This document shows, in pieces, positions 1-9,940 of a stretch of DNA of 64,000 bases. The stretch is from contig PENC01000002.1 of assembly GCA_003674045.1 (NCBI GenBank), forward strand, positions 868,001 to 932,000, in the 5' to 3' direction. The notes beneath the pieces are model-generated. The model was not told where the DNA came from, did no database searches, and saw only the letters and a program-made list of their open reading frames with translations. Within the stretch, counting starts at the first letter, position 1, and every line of letters starts with the position of its first letter. The translations under genes and the position numbers were made by a program. Origin of the DNA: Streptomyces griseocarneus (GTDB lineage: Bacteria; Actinomycetota; Actinomycetes; Streptomycetales; Streptomycetaceae).

Positions 1-1
1 G

Positions 2-388
2 CTGGTGCTGCCGACGCCGGACGGCTCCTCGCCGCGGGTGCTGTCCCAGGGGCTCGTCCGGGCGGTCTGGACGGACGACCTCGCGGCGTCGACCGCCATC
101 AACGCCCAGGTCGCCCACTACACGGGCCAGGCCGAGCTGGCGCGGGTCATCCAGCAGGGCCTGGACCTGCGCAAGTCGGGGGACATCGACGGCGCCACGG
201 CCAAGCTGGGCCGCGCCGTGCAGCTGGCCGACCGCTCCGGCAACGAGGACACTGCGAAACTCCTTGCGAAAGTCGTGGACGTGGTGGACGCCGCGACAGG
301 TACTGTGCGGCTGAAGGCGAAGGTCTCGGCAGAGGCGCGGATGACGCTCGAGACGCGCTCGACCAAGACCGTACGAGTGAAGAAGTAG
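2..388 (+). CDS. C-terminal end of a probable VWA-type protein (partial)
   Basis: This is the 3' end of a gene that begins before the window; 128 in-frame codons remain and end at TAG. The visible part is helical and charged: alternating Ala/Leu with Asp/Glu/Arg over most of its length, then a basic tail ending VRVKK. In Streptomyces a von Willebrand factor A protein with this kind of tail often precedes a zinc-ribbon/FHA gene such as the one 18 bases downstream, so I infer that it is that protein's C-terminus. The VWA domain with its metal-ion site is outside the window, so the name rests on context rather than on a visible motif. Confidence 0.55.
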   Translation: MVLPTPDGSSPRVLSQGLVRAVWTDDLAASTAINAQVAHYTGQAELARVIQQGLDLRKSGDIDGATAKLGRAVQLADRSGNEDTAKLLAKVVDVVDAATGTVRLKAKVSAEARMTLETRSTKTVRVKK

Positions 389-406
389 CGGGGGGAATCA
401 ACCGAG

Positions 407-1387
407 ATGCCGACCTGCCCCAATGGCCACCAGTCGGCGGCCGACGACTGGTGCGAGGTGTGCGGCCATCGGATGGCGGCGGCCGCCACGGGGGCCGTGC
501 CCCCGCCGCCCCCGCCGTCCGCACCGCCCCTGGCCGGCCCGGCCGGCTACTACGGCGAGTCGACCGTCCAGGCGGAGCTGTGCCCGCGGTGCCGTACGCC
601 GCGCGAGGCGCAGGCGCCGTTCTGCGAGGAGTGCCGCTACAACTTCGCGACGCAGAGCGGCCCTTCGTTCGGCCCGCCGCCGGTGTCGTCCCCGCAGGGG
701 CTCCAGTCGGCGCCGCCGCAGTACACCCAGCCGCCGCAGTCGTACGAGTACCAGAGCTCGCGTCCGTCCCGGGTCAACCGCCCGGCGGAGCCGCTCACCC
801 CGGAGAGCCACCCGTCGTCGTCCTTCAGCGAGTCCTTCTCCGACGACGGCGACTGGGTGCTGCCCCCGCCGGGCCCGGCGCCCGCGGCCACGTTCCCGTA
901 CGAGGAGAACTCGGCGGACGCGGGCTCGCAGGGGGTGCCCGCGCAGGCGGGGCCGCCCTCGCCCGTGGGGCCGCCCGCACCGGTGGGCTGGGTCGCGGTG
1001 ATCGCACCCGACCGCGAGTACTTCATGGCGATGATGAGCCGCAGCGGCCCGGAGGCCGCGGGGCTCAACCTGCCCGCGTACTCCCCGGAGCTCCAGCTCC
1101 CGCTCGGCGGCCCCCAGGTGACCATCGGCAGGCGGCGGCACAGCACCGGCGAGTCGCCGGACATCGACCTGTCCCGCCCGCCGGAGGACCCGGGCGTCTC
1201 GCACCAGCACGCCATGCTGGTGCAGCAGCCGGACGGCAGCTGGGCGGTCGTCGACCAGGACTCCACCAACGGCACCACGATCAACGGCTCGGCGGAGTCG
1301 ATCAAGCCGTATGTGCCGGTGCCGCTGCGCGACGGCGACCGGGTGCACGTGGGTGCCTGGACCACGATCACGGTCCGCCGGGGCTGA
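407..1387 (+). CDS. Zinc-ribbon and FHA domain protein
   Basis: A 326-residue phosphothreonine-binding adaptor. The N-terminus has two Cys pairs of a zinc ribbon (CPNGH...CEVCGH, residues about 4-22) and a second ribbon (CPRC...CEEC, about 60-80). A long Pro/Ser/Gln-rich linker follows, then a C-terminal FHA domain (about 230-325) with the expected landmarks: VTIGRR, the SHQHA histidine/serine motif, and the VVDQDSTNGTTING strand-loop that contacts phosphothreonine. FHA proteins bind Ser/Thr-kinase-phosphorylated partners; with the preceding VWA-like protein it probably forms part of a kinase-linked signalling unit, but no kinase or phosphatase is visible here. The ATG lies about 10 bases after a G-rich Shine-Dalgarno and 18 bases after the upstream stop, so the two genes are likely cotranscribed. 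Confidence 0.85.
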   Translation: MPTCPNGHQSAADDWCEVCGHRMAAAATGAVPPPPPPSAPPLAGPAGYYGESTVQAELCPRCRTPREAQAPFCEECRYNFATQSGPSFGPPPVSSPQGLQSAPPQYTQPPQSYEYQSSRPSRVNRPAEPLTPESHPSSSFSESFSDDGDWVLPPPGPAPAATFPYEENSADAGSQGVPAQAGPPSPVGPPAPVGWVAVIAPDREYFMAMMSRSGPEAAGLNLPAYSPELQLPLGGPQVTIGRRRHSTGESPDIDLSRPPEDPGVSHQHAMLVQQPDGSWAVVDQDSTNGTTINGSAESIKPYVPVPLRDGDRVHVGAWTTITVRRG

Positions 1388-1478
1388 GCGTGACGGGGCG
1401 CGTGCCGGGCGGGCCCCGTCCCCCTTCGGTGGTCTTGAGCCGCCGGTCCTCGGCCGGGCGGTCTGAGACCATGGAAGG

Positions 1479-1883
1479 GTGAATGAGATTCCGCGCGGCA
1501 CTCTGCAGGAGCAGACGTTTTACGAGCAGGTGGGCGGCGAGGAGACCTTCCGGCGCCTGGTCCACCGCTTCTACGAGGGGGTGGCGCAGGACCCGCTGCT
1601 GCGCCCGATGTACCCCGAGGAGGACCTCGGGCCCGCCGAGGAGCGCCTGGTCCTCTTCCTGATCCAGTACTGGGGCGGCCCCCGAACGTACAGCGACAAC
1701 CGCGGGCACCCGCGGCTGCGCATGCGGCACGCGCCGTTCGAGGTGAACCGTGCCGCGCACGACGCCTGGCTGAAGCACATGCGGGACGCGGTGGACGAGC
1801 TCGGACTCGCGCCCGAGCACACCGAGCAGCTGTGGCGCTACCTGACGTACGCGGCGGGCTCGATGATCAATACGCCGGACTGA
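1479..1883 (+). CDS. glbO: Group II truncated hemoglobin (trHbO-like)
   Basis: A 134-residue 2-over-2 globin. TFYEQVGGEETFRRLVHRFY matches the N-terminal A/B helices with the B10 Tyr; PRTYSDNRGHPRLRMRHAPF contains the proximal F8 His (in RHAPF) and the pre-F helix typical of the O group; the Trp of HDAWLKHM is the conserved G8 Trp. Such proteins bind oxygen or nitric oxide and may help oxygen supply to the respiratory chain or NO detoxification. The start is a GTG after GGAAGG; the coding length equals the family norm. The gene stands alone, about 90 bases after the FHA gene, and converges on the next operon, which is on the other strand. Confidence 0.9.
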   Translation: MNEIPRGTLQEQTFYEQVGGEETFRRLVHRFYEGVAQDPLLRPMYPEEDLGPAEERLVLFLIQYWGGPRTYSDNRGHPRLRMRHAPFEVNRAAHDAWLKHMRDAVDELGLAPEHTEQLWRYLTYAAGSMINTPD

Positions 1884-1935
1884 GGAACCGGCGGACAGGG
1901 ACGACCGGGGGCGCCGCAGGCGCCCCCGACCCGTG

Positions 1936-2718
1936 TCAGGCGGGGGTGACCGTCAGGCCCGACAGGCCGCCCGTGCGGACGGCGACCGAACCGTACGGTG
2001 TGCGCAGCCGCAGCCAGCCGCCCGCGGCGAAGAGCGCCAGCGGCTCCGGCCCGAGGGCCACCGCGGCCCCGGCTCCGGCCCCCGTGTGCCCGCTCGCCGT
2101 CCGCGACGCGGCGGCGCTGCGTACGGGCCGCAGGAAGCCCAGCGACTGCGCGGCGTGCACCGCGCGCAGCGGCAGCACGGTGTCGCCGAGGGTGCGGGAC
2201 CAGATCTCCCGGCCGATGCGGTCGCGCTCGGCACGGGTGCGCCGCTGCTCGGGCAGGGCCTCGTCCCGGGCGCGGAACTCCGTGACGGCGGCGGCCACGG
2301 CGGACCGCACGGCCTGCACGTCGGGCAGGCCCTCGACGCGCTGCCAGCCGCTGCGGGGCGGCAGCACCCCGGCCCACGGCGGGCCGGTGACGGCGTCGGG
2401 CACCGTGACGACGATGCCCGTGTCCCCGGTGACCGCACCGTCCAGGGCGTCGGCGAGCTGTCCCGCCGAGACGGTGGTGTCCAGCGCGGCCGGCCCCGGG
2501 CCCACCGCGGGCTCCGCGAGCCGCGCGGTGCGGATCGCGAGGACCTCGAAGGACGGCGGGCGGCCGAAGACCGCGACGACCCCGCCGCTCGCCTGGAGCC
2601 GGACCGCGGCGGCGCGGTCGTAGTGGATCAGCCGGGCCAGGAAGGCGGCCAGGTCGGCCACCTCCCCGGCATCGGCGAAGCGCAGCCGCTGCCCGTACGG
2701 AGCCGGGTCTGCCGTCAT
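1936..2718 (-). CDS. Conserved hypothetical protein coupled to a thioesterase
   Basis: A 260-residue protein whose family I do not recognise. It has no signal peptide or membrane segment. The N-terminal part (RLRFADAGEVADLAAFLARL...DRAAAVRLQ) is helical, the middle is Ala/Val rich, and an ERDRIGREIWSRTLGDTVLPLR segment of helical charged character precedes a Gly-rich C-terminal beta region. Its ATG overlaps the stop of the upstream thioesterase gene as ATGA, so translation is coupled, and with ettA it forms a three-gene minus-strand operon. The neighbours do not define a function; a cytosolic accessory protein is all I can say. Confidence 0.75.
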   Translation of the reverse strand: MTADPAPYGQRLRFADAGEVADLAAFLARLIHYDRAAAVRLQASGGVVAVFGRPPSFEVLAIRTARLAEPAVGPGPAALDTTVSAGQLADALDGAVTGDTGIVVTVPDAVTGPPWAGVLPPRSGWQRVEGLPDVQAVRSAVAAAVTEFRARDEALPEQRRTRAERDRIGREIWSRTLGDTVLPLRAVHAAQSLGFLRPVRSAAASRTASGHTGAGAGAAVALGPEPLALFAAGGWLRLRTPYGSVAVRTGGLSGLTVTPA

Positions 2719-3179
2719 GCGGCGACGGCCCCCTTCGTGGCGGGACGGCCACCGTTCCCGTCCGCAGGCCCGTCGCCCTCCCGGTAGAGCTCCAGGACGG
2801 AACGCTCCTCGTCGGTGATCCGCCGCGGACGGCCCGCCGAGAAGTCGAACGGCACGACGACCGTGCTCGCCCGCGCGTACACCTGGTCCTCGTCCTTGAC
2901 CTCGTAGGCGACCGTCATGGACGCGGCGCCGATCCTCGTCACCCACGTCTCGACGGTCACCGGCGCATGCCGGTGCACCAGGGGACGCAGGTAGTCGATC
3001 TCGTGCCGGGCCACGACGGAGCCCCCGGTGAAGGACGCGCTCCCCTCCCCCGGCGCCAGCCGGAACATGAAGTCGATCCGCGCCTCTTCGAGATAGCGGA
3101 TGAAGACCACGTTGTTCACATGGCCGAACGCGTCCATGTCCGACCAGCGCAGGGGGCAGGAGTACAGGTGGCGTGCCAC
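2715..3179 (-). CDS. Acyl-CoA thioesterase (4HBT hotdog fold)
   Basis: A 154-residue hotdog-fold thioesterase, predicted to hydrolyse acyl-CoA. LRWSDMDAFGHVNNVVFIRY is the 4-hydroxybenzoyl-CoA thioesterase signature, with the catalytic Asp in SDMDAFGHVNN; EARIDFMF and the HEIDYLRPL strand follow as in the FadM/YbgC group. I chose the GTG at 3177-3179 because homologues begin near RHLYSCPLRW and it lies only 2 bases after the ettA stop; the longer open frame upstream would run into ettA. The 3' end overlaps the next gene by ATGA. Position between ettA and a hypothetical gene suggests constitutive housekeeping expression. Confidence 0.88.
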   Translation of the reverse strand: MARHLYSCPLRWSDMDAFGHVNNVVFIRYLEEARIDFMFRLAPGEGSASFTGGSVVARHEIDYLRPLVHRHAPVTVETWVTRIGAASMTVAYEVKDEDQVYARASTVVVPFDFSAGRPRRITDEERSVLELYREGDGPADGNGGRPATKGAVAA

Positions 3180-3181
3180 GC

Positions 3182-4846
<1,665 letters not shown>

Positions 4847-5017
4847 GAGAAACCGTCCGGCAATCGAGAAGGGCCATTGTGCGGCGCCGCCGCCTCCGCC
4901 GCGTGCGGGCAGATACACCCCATCTTGCCGTACCGACAGCCTTCGGCGGAAACGGGTTGGTCACAGGCTTGCGGGACCGCAGCGGGCCGGGCGCGCCCAC
5001 CGGGGCGCCTCGTGGGG

Positions 5018-5107
5018 CCGGTCTGCGACTGCGGGTCGTGGGTGGTCGGCCGCGCCCACGCGGCGGAGCCGCACATGTCACTGCCCCGCGCCCCTGACGG
5101 GGCGCGG
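5018..5107. repeat. Dispersed intergenic repeat, copy 1
   Basis: A noncoding copy of a palindromic element found several times between genes in this window. It reads GCGACTGCGGGTCG, then GGCCGCGCCCACG, GGCGGAGCCGCA, and ends in CCCCGCGCCCCTGACGGGGC, a GC hairpin. It lies downstream of the LAQTG surface-protein gene and upstream of ettA. The variant with GGCGGAGCCGCA is closest to copy 2 at 7,613. Confidence 0.7.
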
Positions 5108-5123
5108 CCCGGCGGCTACAGCA

Positions 5124-6578
5124 TCATTTCTCTGCTGCTGCTCGTTCGCGGCGGAGGAGGTAGACGGAGCCGCTGCCCACGACGATCAGGGCTATCGCGG
5201 TCGCGGCGATGGTGGGGGTGGTGCGGCTGCCGCCCGTCTGGGCGAGGTCGCCGTCGGCGGAGGCGGCGGCCACGCCCTTGCCGGTGCCGCCCACGGAGGC
5301 CGGACGCATGCGGGAGGCCCGCTCCGCCTTGGTGCCGGGGCCGGGGCCCGCGCCCGCCGGGCCGCCGTCGGCGGTCGCCGGGAGGCGCTCCGCCGTCACG
5401 CAGTCCAGCATTCCGGAGAAGGTTCTGGAGAAGCCGTGCGGTCCCGTGATCTCGAACCGGTACGCCTGGTCCTCGGCCACCTTCACCAGGACCGTCTCCG
5501 AGCCGCCCGCGGGGACGGTGTGCCGGATGCCGTCGAGGTCGAAGACGAACGGGGCGTCGCCCTTGTTGTCGGTGGTGACCTCCACGCCACCCTTGGCGCA
5601 GTTCTTCTTCGCCGAGACGGCCGGTATGGCTCCCCTCTCCGCCCAGGTGGCGGTGGCCGTGGCGGAGACGGTGCTCTCGCTGGAACCGGCCAGAATCTGA
5701 CTCTGTGTGGTGGTGCGGTCACCGATGAGGACCCGGCCGACCGGCGCCTTGGTCGCCGCCGTGGCCTTCAGCGAGAGAGAGCCGTCCCGGGCGCCGCGCC
5801 GCACGTCGAACCAGACCTCGCCGCCGTCACGGGTGGCGGTGACCGGCTTGCCGTCCTTGTCGACGATCCGGACGCCCTTGGCCTGGGCGTCACCGAGCGG
5901 GGCGACCGTGACGCTGTTCGCGCTGGTATGGACGGTGACCGGGCCGACCCGCCCCCCGGAGTGGCCGGAGACCGCCGACGGGGTCAGGGAGAGGGACGCC
6001 TCGGGCTCCTGCGCGTCCTGGGCGTGCTGGTAGAGGTAGTCGGCGAGCTTCTGCGCCGCGCCGTCCTTGGCGGACACGTCGACGCCGTCCGAGTAGCGCC
6101 AGATCGCGACCTGGGTGCCGGCGGCGGCGGTGTTCGCGTCGAGCGCGCCCGAGTCCGCGTCCTTGGCGAGCGCGGCCAGGTCGTTCACCTGCGGGTAGGA
6201 GTGCTGGAGGATCCAGCGGATCCTGCCCGCGTTCTTGTTCGCGTGGAGCGGCGACTCGCCCCAGCCGACCTCCTTGTACTTCGCGCCCTCGACGGTGTTG
6301 GCGAGTATGTCGATGCAGTACGTCTGCAGCGAGCCGCCGCCGTCGACCTTCATCTCGAACAGGCCCGCCTGCATGTCACCCGTCTTGCGGCTGTCGTGGA
6401 CGACGGCACCCGAGCCTGCCGTGATCCTGCCGACGGTCGCGCTGACACCGCCCGTGTCCCGCGGCGTGTCCACCGCGACCGCGGGGCCCGCCACGACTAT
6501 CGTGCCTACCGCAGCCAGACCTGACACCAGGGCCCCTGCGGCAAGGCGGGTGGCGCCCCGCCTCTTGACAGAAGTCAT
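5124..6578 (-). CDS. Thioester-domain (TQXA) surface protein with LAQTG sortase signal
   Basis: A 484-residue exported wall protein. Residues 1-35 form a signal peptide (RR, hydrophobic core, AVAVD cleavage area). The N-terminal thioester domain has the reactive Cys in LQTYCIDI and the partner Gln in GTQVAIWRY; together they form an internal Cys-Gln thioester that can bond covalently to a surface. Two beta-rich repeats follow, and the C-terminus has LAQTGG, a hydrophobic helix (IAATAIALIVVGSGSVYLL) and RRER, i.e. a class E sortase signal of the LAXTG type. The ATG follows GGAAGG at 8 bases. In Streptomyces such proteins are anchored on aerial hyphae together with chaplins; no sortase gene lies beside it. 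Confidence 0.9.
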   Translation of the reverse strand: MTSVKRRGATRLAAGALVSGLAAVGTIVVAGPAVAVDTPRDTGGVSATVGRITAGSGAVVHDSRKTGDMQAGLFEMKVDGGGSLQTYCIDILANTVEGAKYKEVGWGESPLHANKNAGRIRWILQHSYPQVNDLAALAKDADSGALDANTAAAGTQVAIWRYSDGVDVSAKDGAAQKLADYLYQHAQDAQEPEASLSLTPSAVSGHSGGRVGPVTVHTSANSVTVAPLGDAQAKGVRIVDKDGKPVTATRDGGEVWFDVRRGARDGSLSLKATAATKAPVGRVLIGDRTTTQSQILAGSSESTVSATATATWAERGAIPAVSAKKNCAKGGVEVTTDNKGDAPFVFDLDGIRHTVPAGGSETVLVKVAEDQAYRFEITGPHGFSRTFSGMLDCVTAERLPATADGGPAGAGPGPGTKAERASRMRPASVGGTGKGVAAASADGDLAQTGGSRTTPTIAATAIALIVVGSGSVYLLRRERAAAEK

Positions 6579-6935
6579 CGATTTCCTTCCGGGCGGGCAC
6601 GGATCATCCAGACGCCGCACCCCGCCAGTGAACTCAAAACTCACAGGCCCCCGTTGCCACGTGCTGCGAACGTGATCTTAAAGAGCGAGCACGACGCCTT
6701 GCCCGCCGAGGGCCCCTGCCAACCGATCCGAATCGGAATCGTTACCGGGGAATGCCGTCCGACCTGGCATTATCGATAAATCGTCGGGACAAAAGGGGCC
6801 ATTTTGCGGGGGTGTTGTTCCCTCTGCTTGCGGGCGGCCCGGCAGCCTCGCCCCTGGTCATGACCCGGGTCCCGTCGCCGGTTTCGATTCCGGTTCCGGT
6901 CATGTGCTCCGGTTCCGGTCATGTGCCGACTCTGG
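6579..6935. other. Intergenic region between surface-protein gene and ssbB
   Basis: These 357 bases between two minus-strand genes hold no supportable gene. They contain the promoter side of the surface-protein gene (an AT-richer stretch, ATTATCGATAAATCGTCGGG, near 6,770-6,790) and a short direct repeat GGTTCCGGTCATGTGC (about 6,890 and 6,911) just after the ssbB stop. I see no clear -35/-10 pair. Confidence 0.5.
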
Positions 6936-7418
6936 TCATCGCGCCGCTCCGGACCCCGCCATGGCTCCGGCGGGCGCCTCCTCCTCCGGGCCCGGGCCGC
7001 CCAGGGCTTCCGTACCCGCCCCCGCCAGCCGTACGGGCTCGATCGGCAGTGGTCTGGCGGGCGAGACCCTGCGGAAGACCGAGGTGCCGCGGGTGAGGTC
7101 GTGGCCGATCGACACGGCCTCAATATCCGCCGACTGCCAGCGTTTTCCGTCCCTCTCCTGGTCCTGGATCCGCAACTTTCCCTGCACGATGACCGGTTCG
7201 CCGAGCATGACCGAGGCCACGACGTTCGCGGCAAGGGTGCGCCAGGCGCGCACGGTGTAGAAGCTCGTGTAGGCGTCCGCCCACTCCTCCTTGCCCTTGT
7301 CCCAGCGGCGAGCCGTCGCCGCGAGCCGGAACCGTGAGACGGCCGAGCCGTTCGCGATCTCCCTGTAGTCGGGCTGCGTCGCGACGTTGCCCACGACCGT
7401 CACCAGCGTCTCGTTCAT
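6936..7418 (-). CDS. ssbB: Single-stranded DNA-binding protein, SsbB type
   Basis: A 160-residue OB-fold ssDNA-binding protein. MNETLVTVVGNVATQPDYRE, then SRFRLAATARRWDKG, FYTVRAWRTLAANV and GKLRIQDQERDGKRWQSADIEA match the strands of bacterial SSB. The C-terminus is short, Gly/Pro/Ala rich, and lacks the acidic DDDIPF-like tip of the essential SsbA, which marks the second actinobacterial paralogue, SsbB; in Streptomyces SsbB is linked to chromosome segregation in sporulation. That fits its place beside the sporulation GTPases dynB and dynA on the same strand. The ATG is preceded by GGGGGAGG at good spacing. Confidence 0.85.
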   Translation of the reverse strand: MNETLVTVVGNVATQPDYREIANGSAVSRFRLAATARRWDKGKEEWADAYTSFYTVRAWRTLAANVVASVMLGEPVIVQGKLRIQDQERDGKRWQSADIEAVSIGHDLTRGTSVFRRVSPARPLPIEPVRLAGAGTEALGGPGPEEEAPAGAMAGSGAAR

Positions 7419-7440
7419 GTGGTGCCTCCCCCGTTGCGTT

Positions 7441-7472
7441 TGCGCTGCGCTTGCCTGTGCGCTGCGCTTGCC
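7441..7472. repeat. 15-bp direct repeat upstream of ssbB
   Basis: TGCGCTGCGCTTGCC occurs at 7,441-7,455 and exactly again at 7,458-7,472, between dynB and ssbB and 23 bases before the ssbB start. It may be a regulator site or a replication-slippage duplication. Confidence 0.6.
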
Positions 7473-7612
7473 TTGCCTTCGTCATGATGGCGGGGGTGGG
7501 GGAAGTTCGCTCGGGGGTGTGGATGGGGGGCGGTATGTGGATAACTCCGCCACCGCTGGGGGTGGCGGGGCGGTTGCGCCCACCGGGGTGGGACATGAGC
7601 TGATCAGGCGTC

Positions 7613-7692
7613 CGCGGGCCGGTGGGGGCTGGCCGCGCCCACGTCGGCGGAGCCGCATATCGAAACAGCCCCGCGCCCCTTGCGGGGCGCAG
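7613..7692. repeat. Dispersed intergenic repeat, copy 2
   Basis: A second copy of the element at 5,018, with GGCCGCGCCCACG, CGGCGGAGCCGCATATCGA and the terminal hairpin CCCCGCGCCCCTTGCGGGGC. It lies just after the dynB stop and may serve as a terminator there. Confidence 0.7.
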
Positions 7693-7709
7693 CCAGCGGG
7701 AACGATCGT

Positions 7710-9935
7710 TCAGGAACCCCCCGCCGCGATCGCGTACTGGGCGCGTACCTCGCGGTAGCGCAGGAGTTCCGCCGCCACCGGTTCCAGGACGCGCTCGCGT
7801 CCGCACCCCGCCGCCGCAGTCCGCAGGCGCCGTTCCGTTTCCAGGGCGCGGCGGCGGGCCGGGCCCCGCGACAGCATGCGGCAGCACCAGGCGACGACCG
7901 GTCCGCCCACGCCGCCACCGGTCACGAGGACGCCGGGGGCCCACCACTCGCCACCGAAGGTGTCCGTCGCCAGCCCCAGCAGCCATGCCATCCCCGCCAG
8001 TTGCAGCGCCGTGAGCGCGCTCTGGACGGCGGTGGCCACCGCCCACCATCGGGGGCGCACGACGCGCGCCCCTGGCTCGGCGGCTCCGCCCTTCCGTACC
8101 GCTCGCCTCTTCCGAACCATCCAACCCTTCCGGTCCTTCCGGCGGTGGCCCGTGCGCGCAGTCGGCCTCATGCCCGTGCCCACGCTCGCCGCGGCGGCAT
8201 CGGCTGCGGCCTCGTCCAAGGCGTCCGCGAGCCCTTCCGCGCCGCGGCCCGCCGCGTCCCGTACCGCCTGGGCCCAGGGGTCGGGCAGGCCCGTGGCCGC
8301 CTCGTGGGCCAGGGCCCGTACCGCCTGTTCCACCAGTGGCCGGGAGACCGTACGGCCGGCGGTGGGGGGAGCGGGCGTGTCGGGCGTACTCCGGCTCGTG
8401 CTCCCCTCGCCGCGCGCTCCGCGCCCGCGGCCGAGGCTGCGGCGCGCCCGGGACCAGGACGTGCCGCAGGCGTACTCGGCGTCGCGCAGCCAGGCCCGTT
8501 CCGCGGCGAGGCCCGCCGCCTGGGCACCCACCGCCTCCGCCAGCCGGTCGTCGAACTCGTGCCGGGCCACCTCCGTGAGCCCCGGCCTGCCCGTGGCCAC
8601 GTAGCTGGGCCGCAGCCGCGCCGCGACGCCGTCCACGTCGGCGATCAGCCGCCGTTCGGGTACGTTCCGGCCCGCCGTGAACTGGGCCAGGGCCTCGCGG
8701 AGTTCACCGACGCCCTCGCCGGTCAGCGCGGACAGGGCCATCACCATGGCACCCGGCTCACCGTGTTCGCCGAGGGCCAGCCCGTCCTCGTCCAGGAGCC
8801 GTCGCAGGTCGTCCAGCACCTGGTCGGCGGCATCACCCGACAGCCGGTCCACCTGGTTGAGCACGACGAACGTGACCTCCGCGTATCCCGACAGCGGGCG
8901 CAGATAGCGCTCGTGGAGGACGGCGTCCGCGTACTTCTCCGGGTCGACCACCCAGATCACCGCGTCCACCAGGCTCAGCATCCGGTCGACCTGCTCGCGG
9001 TGGCCGGTCGTCGCCGAGTCGTGGTCGGGCAGGTCCAGCAGGACGAGCCCGTGCAGGCCCTGGTCGTACGGGCGCACCGGCTGCCGTCGGGCGCGGGGCG
9101 GGATGCCGAGCCGGTCGAGGATGCCTTCCGCCTGGTCGGCGCGGTCCGTCCAGGCGCACGCGATGGGTACGGCGGTGGTCGGCCGCCGTACCCCGGCCTC
9201 CGAGAGCTGGGTCCGTGCGAGGGCGTTGAACAGGGTGGACTTACCGCTGCCGGTCGCCCCGGCGATCGCCACGACCGTCAGGTCCAGCGCGTGCCGCTGC
9301 CGCGTCGCGGCCTCCTCCAGCACCCGCCCGGCCTCCGCGAGCATCCGGTGGTCCAGCCGGGCGCCGGACAGCCCGACGAGCTCGCGCAGCGCGTCCAGGC
9401 GGGGGCGCAGGACGGCGCCTGGTGACAGCGTGCGAGCGGGCCCAGGCGTGTGTGGTGGGCGCGGCGGTGTCACCGCGCGCCCCCGGGAAACGCCGGAGGC
9501 CCCGGCGGACCCGCCGGACTGCTGGGCTCCGGACCCGGGCTCCGGGGCCCCCGTCTCCGCCTTCTCCAGGATGAAGTGGGTACGGGGGATACGCCCCGGA
9601 CGGGCCCGCCGGGCGATCAGCCCGTCGTCCCATGCGCCACGAGGGGCTCCGGCGGCATGGGGGTCACGGGAGTCGTGGGAGTCACGAGAGTCGCGGGAGT
9701 CGCGGAAGTCGCGTGCGCCACGGGAAGCAGCAGCGGAAGGGCCACCCGATGGCCCGCCGGACGCCCCATCAGGGGCATCAGGAGCATCAGGAACACCTGA
9801 AACGGGAGCCCCAGAGGCAGCCGCCCCTGTAGCAGCCCCGGCACCAGGTCCAGTGGCTGACCCGACGGCAGCACCCCCCGGCCCGGTCCCCGCCGGTTTC
9901 CCGTCCCATTCGTCACGGCTGTCGGTAGCAGACAT
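7710..9935 (-). CDS. dynB: Dynamin-like GTPase DynB (membrane-associated)
   Basis: A 741-residue membrane-linked GTPase. The first 175 residues are low-complexity, with RDSRDSRDSHDSRD repeats; the P-loop GATGSGKST lies near residue 225, switch/G2-G3 motifs follow (PTTAVPIACAW, LLDLPDHDS), and G4 is LNQVD. Near the C-terminus two hydrophobic segments (WWAVATAVQSALTALQLAGM and GVLVTGGGVGGPVVAW) form a membrane hairpin. In Streptomyces the DynA/DynB pair stabilises FtsZ rings during sporulation septation; this locus matches in gene order (dynA, dynB, ssbB on one strand). The ATG at 9,935 lies 11 bases after GGGAG; a GTG at 9,944 overlapping the dynA stop (GTGA) is an alternative. Confidence 0.85.
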   Translation of the reverse strand: MSATDSRDEWDGKPAGTGPGGAAVGSATGPGAGAATGAAASGAPVSGVPDAPDAPDGASGGPSGGPSAAASRGARDFRDSRDSRDSHDSRDPHAAGAPRGAWDDGLIARRARPGRIPRTHFILEKAETGAPEPGSGAQQSGGSAGASGVSRGRAVTPPRPPHTPGPARTLSPGAVLRPRLDALRELVGLSGARLDHRMLAEAGRVLEEAATRQRHALDLTVVAIAGATGSGKSTLFNALARTQLSEAGVRRPTTAVPIACAWTDRADQAEGILDRLGIPPRARRQPVRPYDQGLHGLVLLDLPDHDSATTGHREQVDRMLSLVDAVIWVVDPEKYADAVLHERYLRPLSGYAEVTFVVLNQVDRLSGDAADQVLDDLRRLLDEDGLALGEHGEPGAMVMALSALTGEGVGELREALAQFTAGRNVPERRLIADVDGVAARLRPSYVATGRPGLTEVARHEFDDRLAEAVGAQAAGLAAERAWLRDAEYACGTSWSRARRSLGRGRGARGEGSTSRSTPDTPAPPTAGRTVSRPLVEQAVRALAHEAATGLPDPWAQAVRDAAGRGAEGLADALDEAAADAAAASVGTGMRPTARTGHRRKDRKGWMVRKRRAVRKGGAAEPGARVVRPRWWAVATAVQSALTALQLAGMAWLLGLATDTFGGEWWAPGVLVTGGGVGGPVVAWCCRMLSRGPARRRALETERRLRTAAAGCGRERVLEPVAAELLRYREVRAQYAIAAGGS
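9661..9713. repeat. 9-bp tandem repeat inside dynB
   Basis: Imperfect tandem copies of a 9-base unit, GGGAGTCGY-like, encode the Arg-Asp-Ser repeats in the disordered N-terminus of DynB. Such a tract can change length by slippage in 3-codon steps without breaking the frame. Confidence 0.7.
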
Positions 9936-9940
9936 TCCGG

